A stretch of 64,000 bases of DNA. Origin: Alkalicoccobacillus murimartini. Lineage in GTDB: Bacteria; Bacillota; Bacilli; Bacillales; Bacillaceae_D. This document shows, one piece after another, positions 1 through 7,762 of the stretch. How positions within the stretch are numbered: the first letter of the stretch is position 1; every line of letters begins with the position of its first letter. Location of the stretch: assembly GCF_030813245.1 (NCBI RefSeq), contig NZ_JAUSUA010000003.1, positions 310,001-374,000 of the forward strand, given 5' to 3'. A model generated the notes under the pieces. It ran no database searches, was not told where the DNA came from, and saw nothing but the letters and a program-made list of their open reading frames with translations. The position numbers and the translations under genes were made by a program.

Positions 1-18
1 TAAAAGGAGTGCGTATAT

Positions 19-639
19 ATGATGAAATGGGCAAAAGGACTAGGCATGGTTGCTGCAACAAGCCTATTTGTATTAAGTGGTTGTGGGACATCAGATATTG
101 AACCCGAAGATACAACATCTGGAGAAGATCCAGTATCTGAAGAACCAAGCGGAGAAACAGTAACGGTTAACATGACGATGGATAATGGGGGAGAGGTTGT
201 CATGGAGCTCTATCCAGATATTGCTCCAAAGACAGTGGATAACTTTGTCTCATTAGCAGAAGACGGATTCTACGATGGTCTAACGTTCCATCGAGTGATT
301 CCAGGGTTTATGGTTCAAGGTGGAGACCCTGATGGAGATGGAACAGGAGGACCTGATCATTCAGTCGAAGGAGAGTTTTCAAGTAATGGTTTCCAAAATG
401 ACTTGAAGCATGAGCGTGGAGTGCTCTCGATGGCAAGAAGCCAGGATCCTAATTCGGCTGGTTCTCAGTTCTTTATTGTGCTAGAAGATAGTTCTCACTT
501 AGATGGAGATTATGCTGGATTTGGAAAAGTAATTGAAGGTATGGATGTTGTAGATGAGATAGCATCCGTCGAAACAGGAAGTCAGGACGAGCCTGTTGAA
601 GGTCAAGAGCAGATCATTCAATCAATTACTGTAGAATAA
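19..639 (+). CDS. Cyclophilin-type peptidyl-prolyl isomerase lipoprotein
   Basis: Catalyses cis-trans isomerisation of prolyl bonds, probably in exported proteins on the outer face of the membrane. The N-terminus is a lipoprotein signal with lipobox LSGC (Cys22), followed by an acidic Glu/Ser/Thr-rich tether (about residues 25-47) and a compact cyclophilin domain (about 49-206) with the family motifs FHRVIPGFMVQGGD and GSQFFI. The length of 206 residues suits a PpiB domain plus lipoprotein leader. An AAGGAG site lies upstream of two adjacent ATG codons at 19 and 22, and either could be the start. It is followed by a non-coding stretch and a bidirectional terminator. The family is clear; the client proteins are unknown. 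Confidence 0.93.
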   Translation: MMKWAKGLGMVAATSLFVLSGCGTSDIEPEDTTSGEDPVSEEPSGETVTVNMTMDNGGEVVMELYPDIAPKTVDNFVSLAEDGFYDGLTFHRVIPGFMVQGGDPDGDGTGGPDHSVEGEFSSNGFQNDLKHERGVLSMARSQDPNSAGSQFFIVLEDSSHLDGDYAGFGKVIEGMDVVDEIASVETGSQDEPVEGQEQIIQSITVE

Positions 640-683
640 GCAAGAGGAGTAGCACTTTATGTTCTTTAACTTATGAAGAAATT

Positions 684-812
684 CAGACGCCTACCACTAA
701 AACAAGCGGACGAAAATGGAGGGCCGACACCTGCAGGGTGTACAGGCTTATTGAAATGAACGGGCGTAGGTAAGCGTGCCTCTATTTTCGGGAGCGATAG
801 CGTAGAACCCGT
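684..812. repeat. Palindrome-rich intergenic element (possible dispersed repeat)
   Basis: This is the main content of the 310 bp gap between the cyclophilin gene and the acetyltransferase gene. A distal pair of arms, ACGAAAATGGAGG (710-722) and CCTCTATTTTCGG (779-791), is nearly complementary, and an inner short hairpin ACACC...GGTGT lies at 728-742. No reading frame with a ribosome binding site is visible. The structure resembles the small palindromic intergenic elements of Bacillaceae, but only one copy is present here, so repeat status is inferred. Confidence 0.35.
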
Positions 813-883
813 TAAACTCTGAACCCTTTTTTGATGGTACTACGTCGATTCATCAGCGTCGCCAAATTTCATTTAATTTATAT

Positions 884-924
884 AAAAGGGCCAAACAATG
901 GTTTATCATTGTTCGGCCCTTTTT
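884..924. terminator. Bidirectional Rho-independent terminator
   Basis: A long stem (AAAAGGGCC..ACAATG paired with CATTGT..GGCCCTTTT, one interior mismatch) around a 6-nt loop, with A and T runs on both flanks. It lies between the convergent cyclophilin and acetyltransferase genes and can serve both. Confidence 0.88.
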
Positions 925-949
925 GTGATAAAAAGACTTCTGCTCTGTG

Positions 950-1477
950 TTACTTACTCGTATTCAACTCAGCTTTCTTCGTTAGATCTTTTTCATAAAA
1001 TAAGAAAGCGTGAGCTCTCTCAGGCAGCGTTAATTCTCCGACGGGCTGATAGTGTTGTCTGAGAAAGAGGCTTTGGGCTTTTTGATTGAGTGAGTACGTA
1101 TCAACTTTCATTGAAGTGAATCCGTTGTTCTTGGCCCACGTTTCTGCATAGTCTATAAGTTCTCCAGCGACACCTTGCTTACGAATCGTTGGATTGACGA
1201 CTAACCGGTGAAAAGTCACGGAATCAGACAATGATTGATGCCATGAAAATGTCTGATAGGCATCGGAGAAATGACGATCAATGGTAATTGACCCAGCTAT
1301 TTCACCGTTTGATTCCTTGACATATAGCGTTTCATTTTTAATATCGTTGTGGAAATGCTCAGGTAAAGGATACGTCTGATCCCACTGATCATTCTTTTCA
1401 TCAGCCATGACTTTAATGGTTTGTTTAACTATTTTAGTTAAATGTGGAACATCTGTTGATTTCGCTATTCGTATCAC
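950..1477 (-). CDS. GNAT family N-acetyltransferase
   Basis: Predicted acetyl-CoA-dependent acetyltransferase of unknown substrate. The acetyl-CoA site is seen as VNPTIRKQGVAGELIDYAE (motif A, R/Q-x-x-G-x-G/A type), preceded by the usual beta strands (YVKESNGEIAGSITID) and followed by the C-terminal GFTSMKVDTYSLNQKAQSLFLRQHY segment. The frame is open up to an ATG at 1525, but that codon has only a weak site. A GTG at 1477 is preceded by GAGGTGA at good spacing and gives 175 residues, the usual size, so the GTG start is preferred. It is a single-gene unit ending at the shared terminator. Confidence 0.85.
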   Translation of the reverse strand: MIRIAKSTDVPHLTKIVKQTIKVMADEKNDQWDQTYPLPEHFHNDIKNETLYVKESNGEIAGSITIDRHFSDAYQTFSWHQSLSDSVTFHRLVVNPTIRKQGVAGELIDYAETWAKNNGFTSMKVDTYSLNQKAQSLFLRQHYQPVGELTLPERAHAFLFYEKDLTKKAELNTSK

Positions 1478-1613
1478 ATAATCACCTCGTTGCTTAACTG
1501 ATCTAATCATTACATGTTCACTCATACCTGTCGAGAAATGTGCCTAATTGAAAGAGAGTATATTTATATAAATTTAATAAACAATAAAGTAATTAAATAA
1601 AGCGGAATTCACA

Positions 1614-1642
1614 TTGACACAAAAATGTCAAGGGTGTATATT
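1614..1642 (+). promoter_or_regulatory. Sigma-A promoter of maeA with palindrome over the -35 box
   Basis: Perfect -35 TTGACA (1614-1619), 17 bp spacer, and -10 TATATT (1637-1642). An inverted repeat TTGACA-N6-TGTCAA (1614-1631) includes the -35 hexamer and enters the spacer, a typical place for a repressor operator. The regulator is not identified. Confidence 0.7.
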
Positions 1643-1681
1643 TTGTGACGCTAAGTAATTTGAGGAGTATACCTTTAACTA

Positions 1682-3400
1682 ATGAAAGAAGGTCCTATTG
1701 TGAAATCTACACAGCTTGTTTCTAGAGACGGAATAAAGACATCTTTACGAGGGAAGGATTTATTAATGAATCCAACCTTAAATAAAGGTGTAGCATTTAC
1801 AGATGAAGAGAGAAAAGAACTCGATCTTGATGGGTTACTTCCACCTACTGTTTTAACAATAAAAGAACAAACAGATCGTGCCTATCAGCAATATTTGGCA
1901 CAACCAACAAACTTGCGAAAGAACGTTGTGCTAAGTGACTTAGCCAATCGTAATCGCGTATTATTCTATCGTTTATTTAGTGAACATATTGCTGAAATGC
2001 TTCCTATTGTTTATACACCTACAGTGGGGACAGCTATTCAAGAATATAGCCATGAATATTATCGTCCAGAGGGAATGTATCTTTCTGTAAATGATCTAGA
2101 TGGCATATCTAAAGCTTTTGAAAATATTCAAGCAAACGCGGATGACATTGATGTGATCGTAGCAACAGATTCCGAAAGTATCTTAGGAATTGGAGACTGG
2201 GGTGTTGGCGGAATTAAGATTGCTATTGGCAAACTGGCTGTATATACAGCAGCTGCTGGTATTGATCCAAGCCGTGTGCTTGCAGTCGTGCTCGATGCTG
2301 GTACAAATAACAAACAGCTTCTTGAGGATCCGCTTTATATTGGTAATCGTCATGAGCGCGTTCGTGGTGAGAAATATGATCAGTTTATTTCTACTTATGT
2401 GAATGAAGCCCTCAAAAAGTTTCCAAATGCACTTCTTCATTGGGAGGATTTTGGTGGTGGTAACGCTCGTACGATTATAGAGAAATATAAAGATACTGTT
2501 CTCAATTTTAATGATGATATTCAAGGTACAGGTGCTGTTACATTATCAGCCGTTGTTTCAGGGTTAAAAGTTACAGAGGAGCCTTTAGAAGAACAGCGAG
2601 TACTTGTATTCGGACCTGGTTCAGCGGGAATTGGAAATGCTGATCAAATCGTTGGAGCAATGGCATTAAAAGGCATATCAGAGGAAGAAGCCTATAAGAA
2701 TTTCTGGGCTGTCGATCAGTTCGGTTTGTTAACCGAGAACAGAGAAAATACAGCTGATTTTCACAAACCATATCTTCGTCCTGATCAAGAAGTAGCAGAT
2801 TGGGCAAGAGATGATAAGAATCAGATTGGCTTACTAGAAGTTGTGAAACAAGTTAAACCAACGATTCTAATTGGTACATCAGGTTCAACTGGTGCATTTA
2901 CGGAAGAAATCATTCGTGAAATGGCTTCTCATACTGAGCGACCGATCATTATGCCAATGTCTAATCCGACTTCTTTGGCAGAGGCAGTACCTGAAGACTT
3001 AATTAAATGGACAGACGGTCAGGCACTTATTGCTACGGGAAGTCCTTTTGCACCTGTAAGTTATAAAGGAGTCGACTATGTCATAGGACAAGCAAATAAT
3101 GCCTTTGTATTCCCTGGATTGGGACTAGGATCAGTTGCCGTAAAAGCAAAACTGATTACAGAGAAGATGTTTGCCGCTTCAGCTAATGCCGTTGCTAACG
3201 CAACAAAAGGAACGGGAAGAGGTGCTGGAATTCTTCCAAGAGTAGAGGATTTACGCGCTGTTTCTATTGACGTAGCGATTGCTGTTGCTAAAGCAGCCAT
3301 TGAAGATGGTGTGGCAAGAGAAACGCCTGATAACATTGAACAAGCAGTGAAAGACGCTATGTGGGAACCGACATATAAAACAATCTATTCAACTAAATGA
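1682..3400 (+). CDS. maeA: NAD-dependent malic enzyme
   Basis: Oxidative decarboxylation of malate to pyruvate in the cytoplasm. It is the large (about 570 residue) malic enzyme form rather than the short bacterial form. Signatures seen: [15 protein letters not shown] (about residues 106-120), the malate-site DAGTNN, the metal-binding LHWEDFGG and FNDDIQGTG, and a second-domain Rossmann loop FGPGSAGIG. The length matches B. subtilis MaeA (formerly YwkA). The following gene is an AEC transporter as in maeA-ywkB. A GAGGAG site sits 13 nt before the ATG at 1682; a GTG at 1700 with AGAAGG upstream is a possible alternative start. The promoter is described separately. Confidence 0.95.
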   Translation: MKEGPIVKSTQLVSRDGIKTSLRGKDLLMNPTLNKGVAFTDEERKELDLDGLLPPTVLTIKEQTDRAYQQYLAQPTNLRKNVVLSDLANRNRVLFYRLFSEHIAEMLPIVYTPTVGTAIQEYSHEYYRPEGMYLSVNDLDGISKAFENIQANADDIDVIVATDSESILGIGDWGVGGIKIAIGKLAVYTAAAGIDPSRVLAVVLDAGTNNKQLLEDPLYIGNRHERVRGEKYDQFISTYVNEALKKFPNALLHWEDFGGGNARTIIEKYKDTVLNFNDDIQGTGAVTLSAVVSGLKVTEEPLEEQRVLVFGPGSAGIGNADQIVGAMALKGISEEEAYKNFWAVDQFGLLTENRENTADFHKPYLRPDQEVADWARDDKNQIGLLEVVKQVKPTILIGTSGSTGAFTEEIIREMASHTERPIIMPMSNPTSLAEAVPEDLIKWTDGQALIATGSPFAPVSYKGVDYVIGQANNAFVFPGLGLGSVAVKAKLITEKMFAASANAVANATKGTGRGAGILPRVEDLRAVSIDVAIAVAKAAIEDGVARETPDNIEQAVKDAMWEPTYKTIYSTK

Positions 3401-3432
3401 GTGAAGCTCAATTAAAATTGGAGTCCTGAAAA

Positions 3433-4379
3433 GTGGGAATTGGTGAGATTTTTATTATCCTTATACCGATCTTTTTTGTCATCATTTTAGGGTATATGGC
3501 TGGTAATTTTAATGTATTTGATAAAGAATCATCAAAAGGAATAAATACGCTTGTAACAAAATTTGCTTTACCAGCACATTTATTTGTGGGAGTTACAACA
3601 ACCCCGAGGGATGTGCTGCTTGCCCAGTGGCCATTTATGATTGCCTTAATTCTTGGGATCTTTGTATTTTATTTTGTTGTCTTTTTAGTAACGAAATTTG
3701 GCTTTAAGTTCAACTTATCCAACGCAGCGATGTTTTCATTAAACTCTGCCCAACCAACATTTGCTTTTATGGGGATTCCTGTTCTCGGAAGTTTATTTGG
3801 TGCAGAGGCTGTAGCTGTACCTATTGCTGTAACGGGAATTGTAGTAAATGCACTTCTTGATCCAACGGCAACCATCATGGGTACGATCGCTCAGCGAGAA
3901 AAAGCTGAAAATGAAAATATGGTACGAGTGGTTGCTAAAACCTTTGCACATGGGTTACGTGAACCATTGGCGCTGGTTCCTCTAATTGCTGTTATCTTAA
4001 CGCTTCTTGGATTCCATGCACCTGGATTATTAGCCGATTCATTTAATGAAATTGGGGATGTAACCTCAGGTGTGGCTCTATTCGCAGTTGGGGTAACAGT
4101 GGGGATTCGTAAAGTGAGCTTCAATATCCCTGCGTTTAGTATTGCATTCTTAAAAACAATTGTTCAGCCAGCACTCATGTTTCTAATCGCCTGGGCGATG
4201 GGCAGTCCGCTGAAAACACAACAATGCTAGTTCTTCTTGTTGCATTCCCAGGTTCTGCTGTAGCAGCTATGATTGCTGTGCGCTTTGAATCAATGGAAGC
4301 AGAGGCAGGATCTGCATTTGTACTAAGTGCAATAATATCCGTGCTTACCTTACCTTTCTTAATTTCATTATTAATGTAA
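3433..4379 (+). pseudogene. ywkB: AEC (auxin efflux carrier) family transporter, YwkB-like, frameshifted
   Basis: Membrane carrier of the auxin efflux carrier family; in B. subtilis the homologue follows maeA, and a malate or related organic acid substrate is an inference from that position. The GTG start at 3433 follows GGAG. The intact frame runs through about eight hydrophobic segments and stops at 4230 (265 codons) with a non-family tail. The expected C-terminus ([13 protein letters not shown] ... LPFLISLLM) continues in another frame to a stop at 4377-4379. Adding one G in the GGG run at 4200-4202 restores a continuous 315-residue protein, close to YwkB's usual size. It is either a recent inactivating deletion or a sequencing error. 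The missing part contains the last two membrane helices. Confidence 0.8.
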
Positions 4380-4469
4380 GTGGTCGATAAGAACTTGGTA
4401 CAACACACAGCTACAGTAAAACTTCGCTAACCTTTAAGTAACTCAACTTGCTTACTTATCAGCTAATCT

Positions 4470-4592
4470 AGCGTAGGACATACATGGAGACTCCTGTGGG
4501 AGTAAAGGCCCTGGTGAGACTTCGCAGTGCGTCAGCACAAGGAGGGTTACCAGCCAGCCCGCGGGTGCGGAGTGTATGTCCGAAGCGGTAGC
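4470..4592 (+). repeat. Dispersed palindromic element, copy A
   Basis: An intergenic element of about 123 bp bounded by GCGTAGGACATACA and TGTATGTCCGAAGCGG, so its ends are inverted repeats (GGACATACA/TGTATGTCC). A second copy in opposite orientation lies at 58042-58170, sharing the ends and the middle block GTGAGACTTCG-AGTGCGTCAGCA. It holds no gene. Together with the terminator at 4624 it accounts for most of the 369 bp gap before yxjI. Confidence 0.8.
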
Positions 4593-4623
4593 CTTGCTCT
4601 ATTATATCTTTGAATTATTGGAC

Positions 4624-4674
4624 AAAAAACCGAGACATTACGCTGTTTTATTAGCGTAATGTCTCGGTTTTTTT
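4624..4674 (+). terminator. Strong Rho-independent terminator
   Basis: A perfect stem of about 21 bp (AAAAAACCGAGACATTACGCT and its complement) with an 8-nt loop and seven T residues. It is downstream of maeA-ywkB and the repeat element and upstream of yxjI. Confidence 0.9.
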
Positions 4675-4748
4675 GAAATTTATGGAACGTTTTGTAAGGT
4701 TGAAACGTAGATGTACTATTCTGATAATAGGGCAAAGGATGTGTTGAG

Positions 4749-5243
4749 ATGGATTTGTATATTAAGCAGAGAGTATTTTCATTTGGTGATCAATTTACAG
4801 TAACTGATCAAGAAGGAAAGAAGCTATATGAGGTACAAGGAAAGGTATTCTCGTTTGGTGATCAATTAATGATTTCTGAAATAAATGGAACAGGGCAAAT
4901 TCATATCAAACAGAAGTTGGCTTCTTGGATGCCGCGATATTCTATTGAGATGGATGGTGAAGTACTATGCGAAGTGGTCAAAAAGTTTACTTTTTTTAAA
5001 GCAAGCTTTGATATCACCCCTTTTAACTGGACCATAGAAGGCAATGTATTTAATCATCAGTATGTTCTTAAAGAGGGACAGAATGAGATTATGACTGTTC
5101 AAAAAGAGTGGCTTACTTGGGGAGATACTTACCACGTGACGATTAATGAGGAGCGTTTAGTGATGCCGTGCTTAGCAATTATGATTGTTCTTGATATGGT
5201 TTTGCATAATAAAAAGAACAATCATAGCGCAGCAGCTAATTAA
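4749..5243 (+). CDS. yxjI: LURP-one-related / YxjI family protein
   Basis: A small soluble beta-rich protein of the LURP-one-related (Tubby-like fold) family; B. subtilis YxjI belongs here and its biochemical role is not known. The repeated hydrophobic strand pattern FSFGDQFTVTDQEGKKLYEV / FSFGDQLMISEINGT is typical, with a later TFFKASFDITPFNWTIEGNVF block. At 164 residues it is close to the family norm. The ATG at 4749 follows a GATGTG-type weak site. It is monocistronic between the terminator at 4624 and the convergent TetR gene. Confidence 0.8.
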   Translation: MDLYIKQRVFSFGDQFTVTDQEGKKLYEVQGKVFSFGDQLMISEINGTGQIHIKQKLASWMPRYSIEMDGEVLCEVVKKFTFFKASFDITPFNWTIEGNVFNHQYVLKEGQNEIMTVQKEWLTWGDTYHVTINEERLVMPCLAIMIVLDMVLHNKKNNHSAAAN

Positions 5244-5271
5244 TAGAACGAGCACAAGGGTACTATACTAT

Positions 5272-5868
5272 TTAGGGCTTTAAGGTATTCATCATATAGG
5301 TGTAGAATTCGTCTTTCTGTAAGGCAGTCCTTGTAGGTGCCAAAAGCTGAGTAACTCGTAAGCCAAATGAATACGTGAGAAAAGCTGCAGCTGTTTTCTC
5401 TGGATTTATCGTTGGATTAATTGCGCATCCTTGTTGTCCAGCTTCGATCCAGCTACTAGCTTGTGCAATACTATATGAATAAAATTCATCGAGAATTTGT
5501 TGCACGGGTGGGTTTTCTGTTTTGCTTAGCAAATAAATAAATATGGGGTTGGTCACATCTGATGCTGGTTCAAAGAAAAAAGTGAGCCCATCAGTAATTG
5601 CTTTTAGAGGTGCTTGGAGGTCAACCTCACCTTGGCTTAATACATTCCAAAAGGATTCATTTACATCAAATATATTTTTCTTGAGCATAAGACCAAATAA
5701 TTCATCTTTACTCGAAACGTAGTGGTAGATAGCTCCTTTAGATACCTCAGCTTTATCCATAATCTTTTTTAGGGTAGTTTGAGAACAACCAAATTCTTTA
5801 ATGAGAACTTCGGTTTGCTCCATTATATGAATCAAATTAGGTGGGTACTCAACAGACTGTTTCATCAT
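5272..5868 (-). CDS. TetR/AcrR family transcriptional regulator
   Basis: Predicted DNA-binding repressor. The N-terminal TetR helix-turn-helix is at about residues 31-58 (TTLKKIMDKAEVSKGAIYHYVSSKDELF); the rest is a helical ligand-binding domain that cannot be assigned a ligand. It is transcribed away from a DUF4188 gene, and the intergenic space holds two TetR-type palindromes, so it probably represses both itself and that gene. The start is ATG at 5868 or the next codon at 5865. At 198 residues it is of normal size. Confidence 0.9.
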   Translation of the reverse strand: MMKQSVEYPPNLIHIMEQTEVLIKEFGCSQTTLKKIMDKAEVSKGAIYHYVSSKDELFGLMLKKNIFDVNESFWNVLSQGEVDLQAPLKAITDGLTFFFEPASDVTNPIFIYLLSKTENPPVQQILDEFYSYSIAQASSWIEAGQQGCAINPTINPEKTAAAFLTYSFGLRVTQLLAPTRTALQKDEFYTYMMNTLKP

Positions 5869-5887
5869 TCATCCTTTCAAAAACAAA

Positions 5888-5940
5888 TTGACAAACCGAC
5901 GGTCGGTATTATACATTAAAACAAACCGATGGTCTGTTTT
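5888..5940. promoter_or_regulatory. Promoter with two TetR-type operators
   Basis: Reading towards the DUF4188 gene there is TTGACA (5888-5893), 16 bp, then TATACA (5910-5915). One palindromic operator, ACCGACGGTCGGT (5895-5907), sits between the two boxes; a second related copy, ACCGATGGTCTGT (5925-5937), lies 30 bp downstream, about three helical turns. This spacing on one face of the helix suits two dimers of the neighbouring TetR protein. Confidence 0.75.
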
Positions 5941-5991
5941 TAATGTAGCAGTTTGAAAGCGTTAAAGTCAAATGAATCTTGGGAGGGTACT

Positions 5992-6411
5992 ATGGTGAGG
6001 AATCGCGTGGCTGTTAATTCTGATATCCCTTTAGCTGTTTTTATTATTGGTGTGAAAGTGAATAAAATATGGGCTGTACATAAATGGCTGAAAAGTGTAC
6101 TCGCAATGAAGCCGATGGTAGATGAGCTATACAAAAATAAAGAGGAATTAGGCTTCTATCACACAGAGTATTATCTCTCATGGCGTGGGGTGACGCTTGT
6201 TCAATATTGGAAGTCTAATGAAGCGATTATGGACTATTCAAAAGGAAAGAAGCATACTGAGGCATATAAACTGTTTTATAAGACGGCGGCAGCTTCTAAC
6301 AGTCTAGGCATCTTCCATGAAGCCTACTCTATTGAGCCCAATCATTATCATTCGCTATATGTAAATATGCCTGAAGCGGGTCTTCTGAAGGCATTGGAAA
6401 AAAGCACATGA
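5992..6411 (+). CDS. DUF4188 family protein
   Basis: A 139-residue protein that I recognise as the DUF4188 family (monooxygenase-like dimeric alpha/beta barrel; function not established). Features: an early strand DIPLAVFIIGVKVNK, a central block ELGFYHTEYYLSWRGVTLVQYWKS, and a His/Tyr-rich C-terminus (HEAYSIEPNHYHSLYVNMPE). The frame is open from an ATG at 5953, but the ATG at 5992 has a strong GGGAGGG site, gives the family length, and lies downstream of the promoter, so it is preferred. Control by the divergent TetR protein is implied by two operators in the promoter, which suggests an inducible detoxification or stress role (inference). Confidence 0.75.
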   Translation: MVRNRVAVNSDIPLAVFIIGVKVNKIWAVHKWLKSVLAMKPMVDELYKNKEELGFYHTEYYLSWRGVTLVQYWKSNEAIMDYSKGKKHTEAYKLFYKTAAASNSLGIFHEAYSIEPNHYHSLYVNMPEAGLLKALEKST

Positions 6412-6430
6412 GCCATCGCTCACGTGCTTT
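6401..6430. terminator. Bidirectional terminator
   Basis: Stem AAAGCAC-TGAG / CTCA-GTGCTTT around a 6-nt loop, overlapping the stop of the DUF4188 gene and serving the convergent amidohydrolase gene. Confidence 0.75.
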
Positions 6431-6433
6431 CTT

Positions 6434-7738
6434 TTATGTTTGTTGATTTAAAACAATGTGGATGAGTGTATCAACTGCAATCGATAGAACTCCTTCACCA
6501 TAGTCAAAAGCTGGATTATGGTGCGCTGCTGAGAGGTTAGAGCCATATAAAAGATAGGTAGCAAGGCCACCTTTTGCTTGAACACGCTCCATCATAAAGG
6601 TCGCATCCTCAGAACCGCCAATCTTTTCAAAAGAAGACGACACATGTTTAACATACTTACTTCCTTGTACAGACGATGAAATAATCTCACTCCAGATCTC
6701 ATCAGATTGTGCGGAAATGCCTTTTCCCACTAATTCTGAAGTCACTTGAACCCCATGCATATCTGCTGAGGCTTTTAAAATTGTTAGAGCCTTTGTTGAA
6801 ACATATTCATTTAACTCGTTGGTTTCACCACGTGTTTCAATTTCCATATAAGCTGTGTCAGCGATGATATTACGGCCATTGCCTGCGATGAGCTTACCGA
6901 CATTCATTCTCGTAGCTCCAGCTGAGTGTCTGGCAATGCCATATAGCTGTGTGGCTGCAGTAGCTGCTGCAAACAAGGCATTTTGACCAGTCTCGGGGCT
7001 TGCTCCTGCATGAGAAGATACACCTGAGAACGTAACGTTGTACTTTGACGTTGCTAACGAAGAGGAGATACCAGGAACAATGGTTCCCACGGGCTGATCC
7101 ATGATGTGCCCCGCTAAAAATAAGTCAGCTTGATCGAGCCATCCTTTTTCAACAATGGATTGAGCCCCTCGAACACCTTCTTCTGCCGGTTGGAAGATCA
7201 GAGTGTAGACTCCGGTTAACTCATCCTTTAAATCATGTAATAGATGAGCAACGCCAAGTCCTATTGAAGTATGTCCATCATGACCGCAGGCGTGCATCTG
7301 TCCATCATGACGAGAAGCAAATTGTTCTCTTACTGGAGCGTGCTCAGCATCTGGTGTTTCGTGAATAGGCAGGGCGTCGATATCAAACCTGAAGGCCATA
7401 TGTTTACCTGGTTTGCCTGTGTCCAATTGAGCGACTACACCCGTATGGCTACCTTTCATCTTTTCAAGTAATTCAAGTGGGACTCCATTTTTTCGAGCAC
7501 GGTCTAGGTGCCATTGGTCTTCTTCTTCAGTGGGAAGTCCCATTCGAGACACGGAGTCACTAACCTCTTTTCCTAGAAAAAGCTGAAAGGAGAGAGGGGT
7601 GAGTTTTTCTACGATATAAGCTGTCGTTTGATATTCGCACCATCCCAGCTCAGGAAATTGATGCAGATCTCTCCGCCATTCGGTTAGGAGGGGTTCAATT
7701 TTACTCACTTTATCAGATACATGTTGGTTAACAGTCAT
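6434..7738 (-). CDS. abgA: M20 family amidohydrolase, AbgA-like
   Basis: Zinc-dependent amide hydrolase, most like the A subunit of p-aminobenzoyl-glutamate hydrolase (434 residues here, 436 in E. coli AbgA). The M20 metal site is seen as FRFDIDALPI, HACGHDGHTS and QPAEEGVRGA, with a second-domain region GVSSHAGASPETGQNAL. It is the last gene of an abgB-abgT-abgA order; the three genes are 24-31 bp apart on the same strand and are likely one operon. In E. coli the two subunits cleave aminobenzoyl-glutamate; here the substrate could be another acyl-amino acid or dipeptide. Confidence 0.85.
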   Translation of the reverse strand: MTVNQHVSDKVSKIEPLLTEWRRDLHQFPELGWCEYQTTAYIVEKLTPLSFQLFLGKEVSDSVSRMGLPTEEEDQWHLDRARKNGVPLELLEKMKGSHTGVVAQLDTGKPGKHMAFRFDIDALPIHETPDAEHAPVREQFASRHDGQMHACGHDGHTSIGLGVAHLLHDLKDELTGVYTLIFQPAEEGVRGAQSIVEKGWLDQADLFLAGHIMDQPVGTIVPGISSSLATSKYNVTFSGVSSHAGASPETGQNALFAAATAATQLYGIARHSAGATRMNVGKLIAGNGRNIIADTAYMEIETRGETNELNEYVSTKALTILKASADMHGVQVTSELVGKGISAQSDEIWSEIISSSVQGSKYVKHVSSSFEKIGGSEDATFMMERVQAKGGLATYLLYGSNLSAAHHNPAFDYGEGVLSIAVDTLIHIVLNQQT

Positions 7739-7762
7739 ATGTCACAAGCCTTTCGTTATTTA

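Noticed and set aside
2183-2524. A 113-codon minus-strand frame inside malic enzyme.
   Set aside because: Antisense shadow of maeA with no independent support.
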